From Rhyzopertha dominica (lineage: Eukaryota > Arthropoda > Insecta > Coleoptera > Bostrichidae): 64,000 nt of DNA. The translations under genes were made by a program, and so were the position numbers. Below the pieces are notes generated by a model that saw only the letters and a list, made by a program, of their open reading frames with translations, was not told where the DNA came from and made no database searches. The stretch covers positions 39,577,325 to 39,641,324 of the forward strand of contig QCXZ01000064.1 of NCBI GenBank assembly GCA_025024175.1. Direction: 5' to 3'. The number at the start of each line of letters is the position of its first letter. Positions within the stretch are counted from its first letter, which is position 1. Shown one piece after another: positions 59,061 through 64,000 of the stretch.

Positions 59061-60410
59061 ATGTCTCTTAACGAAATAATAGACTCATTGGAAAATTTAT
59101 ATATAAATAACCCTTGCACTGACTCCGAGATAGTAAACTCTGAGCAGTCTAATTCAGAAATTCATCAGTCGTTAGAAGATTACGTAAATAACATGGCGCA
59201 GGCACAATTTAAACCGGAATATTTAAATTGCGTACCCCAATTTGACGGCAATCCAAATGAATTAAATCGATACCTTTCGATATGCGAATCTTTAATTTTA
59301 TCATTTTATGATGCAAATAATCCGAATAGCTTTCACAATGTTTATTTGTTGAACTCTTTAATATCTAAATTATCTGGCAACGCAAGGCTAGTAATAAATA
59401 TTCAAAATGTAAATAACTGGAACGAGTTAAAAGCAACACTGACAAGAAATTTTGCGGATCAACGTGATGAGACTTGTCTAAATCGAGACTTAGTTATGAT
59501 GAGGCAAATGCCTCAAGAAAGGCCCCAACAGTTCTATGATCGCTGCTTGAATATATTAAATTTGCTTTGTAATTATGTAGACTTACACGAGGCAACAGCT
59601 GAATCCAAATTGGTAAAGAAAAATCTGTATAATAACTTAGCATTAAGGACATTTTTATCGGGACTTAGAGAACCCCTAGGTACGACAATTCGATGTATGA
59701 AACCAACTGATCTTGCCGCAGCGCTTCAGTTCGTTATGCAAGAAGATAACGTCCATTATTTTCAAAATTCAACCAATAAGCCTTTTATGAGACCCAACCA
59801 ACCTCAAACCCGTTTGTCAATGCCCCAGCAGAAGCTGACAAACCCGAATTTTATGACTGTAAATACGAATGTCAACCCGTTTAAAAATTTTAATAATCAC
59901 ACACCAAACAATATCTTTAGAGCCCAAAATACACATCAAAATTATTTTCCGTCACAACCTATACCAATTCAGCCAAAAGCTAATCAGCCACCTCAGCGAT
60001 TCTTTACGAATTCGCAAGTATTCAGGAACCCTCAACAAAACAAAAATGTTTTTAAACCAAACAGTAACGTCACAAATATGCCTAAGCCAACACCTATGAG
60101 TATTTCTACTCGAAACAGTAGCAATCGTTTTCAACAACGACCGTTTCAACACCAACCCTTTCAACAACAACAACCACAAAGAAATTTTGTTTTCGAGGAA
60201 CTCTTTAATACGGAGGTAGATCCGGAAACAACACAGCAGTACTACGAACAAAGTGCGCTAGATGAAAATGACTATGAAAATTTTAGCGGTAATCCAAATT
60301 TTGACCAAAGTAATGAACACTATGAAGAATTTGAATATACTGACCCAGCAAATCAGGACGTGTATACCGAAAATTTTCAGGAAGCCAGTACGTCAAACAA
60401 TCCAACATAG
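59061..60410 (+). CDS. gag: Gag, copy 3
   Basis: Intact 449-codon Gag, differing from copy 1 at only a few residues (Asn for Ile near residue 277, Ser for Asn near residue 419). Same capsid-like region, Asn/Gln/Pro-rich middle and acidic tail, and no zinc knuckle. Confidence 0.92.
   Translation: MSLNEIIDSLENLYINNPCTDSEIVNSEQSNSEIHQSLEDYVNNMAQAQFKPEYLNCVPQFDGNPNELNRYLSICESLILSFYDANNPNSFHNVYLLNSLISKLSGNARLVINIQNVNNWNELKATLTRNFADQRDETCLNRDLVMMRQMPQERPQQFYDRCLNILNLLCNYVDLHEATAESKLVKKNLYNNLALRTFLSGLREPLGTTIRCMKPTDLAAALQFVMQEDNVHYFQNSTNKPFMRPNQPQTRLSMPQQKLTNPNFMTVNTNVNPFKNFNNHTPNNIFRAQNTHQNYFPSQPIPIQPKANQPPQRFFTNSQVFRNPQQNKNVFKPNSNVTNMPKPTPMSISTRNSSNRFQQRPFQHQPFQQQQPQRNFVFEELFNTEVDPETTQQYYEQSALDENDYENFSGNPNFDQSNEHYEEFEYTDPANQDVYTENFQEASTSNNPT
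60371..60377 (+). promoter_or_regulatory. -1 frameshift heptamer A AAT TTT, copy 3
   Basis: Same heptamer and phase as at 28424-28430. Confidence 0.6.
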
Positions 60411-63400
60411 ACCCCCAAATTATTTCAGTTAATACCGTTGACCCCAGTCGTTTACCATACATTGTATTTCCAGAACACAACTTCAAAATTCTAATAGACT
60501 CTGGTTCAACTAAATCATTTATTGACCCGAACGTAGCTAATAAATTCTTTCAGAATTTTATTAGAGACGATCCTTTTATAGTCTCAACTGTCTTTCAAAA
60601 ATCAGCACATAAATACAGTGCACAAATCCCTGCTTCAAAAATATTTAGATTACCTGAACCAAAAGCACTTAAATTCTTTTTGTTTAAATTCCATAATGTT
60701 TTCGATGGTTTAATAGGTATTGATAATTTATTACTTTTAAAAGCTAACCTCGATTTCAATAAAGGTTATTTAGTTACACCCTATACGCAAATAAAATTAC
60801 TTTATCATAAATCCGGCAATGAAATACATTTGATAAAAGTTCATCCACGGTCAGAGCAAATCATAAAAGTTCAGACGTCTGTACAAAACGGTGAAATAAT
60901 TATTCCCCATCAAAAGATAAATAATTGTGAAATACCCCAGTGTCTCACTATAGCAAAAAACGGACAAGCTTTAACTACCATACTAAACAACACCACGAAC
61001 ACAGTGACTTTGGACTTTTCTCAGCCAATTGCAGTCGAAAAATTTGACAGACAAGAAATTCAAGAAATTAATTTAAACAACTATGATGACACCCAAAAAT
61101 CCACATTAGACCTATCAAAAATACGCACAGACCATCTAAATTTTGAAGAAAAGGACAAAATTATTCAGCTTTGCAAAGAATACTCAGACATATTTTATAA
61201 CGAAAATATGCCGTTGACGTTTACTAGCAAAATTAAACACAAAATTCAGACAACTGACGAAATCCCCGTTTATTCAAAATCATATAGGTACCCATTCATT
61301 CACAAAACGGAAGTAGAAAATCAGATTCGGAAAATGCTCGACCAAAAAATTATTCGACCTAGTAATTCTCCATGGTCATCCCCTATTTGGGTTGTTCCCA
61401 AAAAGGCAGATGCCTCTGGAAAACAAAAATGGAGAGTCGTAGTGGACTACCGAAAATTGAACGAAAAAACAATCGACGACCGCTACCCCTTACCAAACAT
61501 AACCGACTTACTAGACAAATTAGGAAAATGCCAATACTTTACCACTCTAGACTTGGCAAGTGGCTTTCATCAAATTGAAATGGATGAAAGTGACATTTCA
61601 AAAACGGCTTTCAATGTTGAGAACGGCCATTTCGAATATCTAAGGATGCCGTTTGGTCTAAAAAACGCGCCCGCTACATTTCAACGTATTATGGATAATA
61701 TCCTTAGGGGTATCCAAAACGAGAAATGTCTAGTGTACTTGGACGATATAATAATTTTTTCGACTTCTTTACAAGAACATTTAGAACGGTTAAAATCGGT
61801 TTTTCAGCGGCTACGAGAATCAAATTTTAAGATCCAGTTAGATAAGTCCGAATTTTTAAAAAGGGAAGTGGCTTATTTAGGCCATTTAGTCACTCCTGAC
61901 GGCGTGAAACCGAATCCAGATAAGATAAAAGCTATAAAAAATTATCCTTTACCTAAGACAACCAAACAAATTAAAGGTTTCCTAGGCCTTTTAGGTTATT
62001 ACCGACGGTTTATCGATGGATTCGCCAAAGTTACAAAGCCTCTCACGAAATGTTTGAAAAAAGGTGCAAAAATAGAGCACAACGAAGAATTTATTTCCTG
62101 CTTCGAAAAATGCAAAACCCTTTTAATGAACGAGCCGATTCTGCAATACCCGGACTTTACTAAAACATTCAACTTAACTACGGATGCGAGTAACGTTGCT
62201 ATAGGAGCTGTATTATCACAGGGACCTATCGGAAAGGATCTCCCTGTTGCGTATGCTTCACGTACGTTAAACGATTCGGAACAAAATTATTCAGTAATAG
62301 AAAAGGAACTATTAGCCATAGTATGGGCGACAAAGTACTTTCGTCCATACCTTTTCGGACGCAAATTTAATATTATCACGGACCATAAACCCCTTCAATG
62401 GCTTTTCTCATTAAAAGACCCAAATTCAAAATTACTCCGATGGCGAATTAAACTAGAAGAGTTCGATTATACCATAATGTATAAAAAAGGCAAACTTAAT
62501 ACTAACGCAGATGCGTTATCTCGCGTAGAAATTCACACCAAAGAATTAAATCCTTTAGATTACGAAATCGAAAGCATAATCAAAGATATCTCGAAAAATA
62601 AAAAACGGTCCTCTGAACTTGATCAATTATTTTATGAATTATGTGAACCTCAAAATTCAACACGAAAACTCGAAACTGATAACATGTCTATGATAGCCGA
62701 ACCTGACCAAACACAAAACATACATGAACTAGAACAAGACGATGACGACGTCACTATTCACTCAAATGCAGACCAAGACCCAATTGTAGGTATTCCGATA
62801 GTTGACTATCCCATAAATTTTGGACAAAACCAAATTATTATCAGCTCTGTTTTGCACTCTCCTGCAAAACCAAAACTAACAATCTTATTTGAGAAAAAGA
62901 AACGCATTAACCTCCAAATATCCGAAAACAATTTTGAACAAGACATTATTCAATTTATCAAAGATTATATTTCACCAGATGTCGTTTATCACGTATATTT
63001 CGAAAATTTAAATAACAATATCTACGAAAGATTTTCGACAGTACTTCAAAAATATTTTAAATGGCCCTCAATTAAGTTCAAAAGATGTACCAATAAATTA
63101 ATCGATGTAACTGACAAAGACGATGTTCAAATAATTGTACAAAACTATCACGAAGGAAAATCTAACCATCGTGGAATAGATGAAACGATGCATAAAATCA
63201 AAGAAAGATATTATTGGCCCAATCTTAAAATTTCAGTTCAGTCATTTATAAACCAATGCGAAATTTGCCAACAAAGCAAATATGAACGTAAACCTGTAAA
63301 TATCAAATTAAATATTACCCCCACTGCTACAAAACCGTTTGAAATTATACATTTGGATACTTTTACCCTGGAACAATCAAAATTCCTAACAGTAATTGAC

Positions 63401-64000
63401 AGTTTCTCAAAGTACGCCCAAGCATACTTCATAAGTTCTGCGAACGCGACAGAAATAGCAGACAATTTAATTAATTTCTTTTCACACCACGGTATTCCGA
63501 AGCAAATAGTTGTAGATAATGGAACCGAATTTAAAAACTCTGTCATTTCAGAATTACTTAGACTCCACAAAATTAATGTTCACTTTTGCTCACCAAACCA
63601 TCCTCAATCTAATGGCGTTATCGAAAGATTCCATTCCACTATAATAGAACACATCCGGCTACTCAATACTCGAGGATTTCTAAAAACACCTATAAAAAAT
63701 AAAATGACGTACGCAATCCTTGCATATAACCATTCAGTCCATTCGGTAACAAAATTAAAACCCATCGATGTAGTTAGCGGACACATAAGTAGCAACGACC
63801 CATTTAACATAGAAATAGACCAAATTTTGCTTAATGACTACGTTAACGACCACAGAGAGAGATCTAAATTGTTGTATTCAAAAATAAATTCCGATATACT
63901 ACAAAACAAAGAAAATGTAATTGAAAAGGAAAACAAAAACCGTGACGATCCCGAAATTTTCAAAGTACCACAAACCATTTATGTTAAAAAGCACATTCGA
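60377..64000 (+). CDS. pol: Pol (PR-RT-RNase H-IN), copy 3, partial at window end
   Basis: About 1,208 codons are open with no stop before the window end; by comparison with copy 2 about 44 codons are missing. Protease DSGST is near residue 41. RT has LDLASGFHQ and YLDD (residues ~454-457, 61736-61747). RNase H has Asp in TTDAS (residue ~603), EKELLA and ITDHKPL. Integrase has an HHCC finger, then D-D35-E at residues ~994, 1047 and 1083. All catalytic residues are present. Pol is reached by -1 frameshifting from gag and makes and integrates the DNA copy. Confidence 0.93.

Larger units (their letters stand above)
58543..64000 (+). mobile_element. Errantivirus-type LTR retrotransposon, copy 3 (cut by window end)
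   Basis: 5' LTR, PBS, leader, gag and most of pol are present with no frame break. The left flank ends in CATG (58539-58542). Distances between landmarks equal those in the clean halves of copies 1 and 2. The 3' end of pol, env and 3' LTR lie outside. Confidence 0.95.

Noticed and set aside
1..64000. CRISPR arrays, bacterial operons, tRNA or rRNA genes
   Set aside because: None seen. The tandem array at 1-4284 has no spacers and is satellite-like.

Overview
The window reads as AT-rich, gene-poor nuclear DNA of an insect or other arthropod; the order cannot be told from sequence alone. The grounds are env-bearing errantivirus-type LTR retrotransposons with a tRNA-Ser-like primer site, mariner and IS630/Tc1-type transposase fossils, a tRNA-derived SINE, many hairpin (MITE-like) elements, and no rRNA, tRNA or bacterial-style genes. 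No intact host gene was found. The host coding traces are a broken serine carboxypeptidase (12.1-12.6 kb, minus), a weak THAP-like domain (17.4-17.6 kb, minus) and an unidentified exon-like frame (14.9-15.1 kb, minus). Several GC-richer islands of non-coding DNA with homeodomain, E-box or octamer words look like the regulatory DNA of a large intron or gene desert, but this is inference.

Layout. 1-4284: two arrays of the same ~145-bp repeat in opposite orientation around a ~0.9-kb spacer, a Foldback-like arrangement. 4.3-5.3 kb: GC-richer non-coding DNA. 5.3-7.4 kb: broken IS630/Tc1-like transposase with its leader and tail. 7.4-26.6 kb: mostly featureless AT-rich DNA carrying the host-gene traces, a SINE with target duplications, several hairpins, a TA-flanked MITE and a DD34D mariner fossil. 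26,596-42,208: an env-bearing LTR element that appears twice around a 100-N gap. The damage in the two appearances is complementary and the 3' flank is duplicated, so this is probably one insertion assembled twice. 42.2-58.5 kb: unique DNA with a hairpin-dense island (46.4-47.3 kb), a 5'-truncated Gypsy pol fossil (50.5-52.0 kb, minus) and a mariner N-terminal fragment (58.4 kb). 58,543-64,000: another, apparently intact copy of the env-bearing element, cut off by the window end.

How the LTR element works. It has 220-bp LTRs, AATTA/TAATT termini, a CATG target duplication, a PBS resembling the tRNA-Ser 3' end and a purine tract before the 3' LTR. Gag is read first. Pol (PR-RT-RNase H-IN) lies in the -1 frame after an A AAT TTT heptamer. 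Env (furin-type site plus transmembrane anchor, baculovirus F-like) has no ATG of its own. A donor just upstream of gag and an acceptor just after pol are in matching phase, so a spliced mRNA would take the start codon and first codons of Env from a short leader ORF. The family is young: the two outer LTRs of the 26.6-41.9 kb insertion differ at one site, and the copy at 58.5 kb is nearly identical to it.
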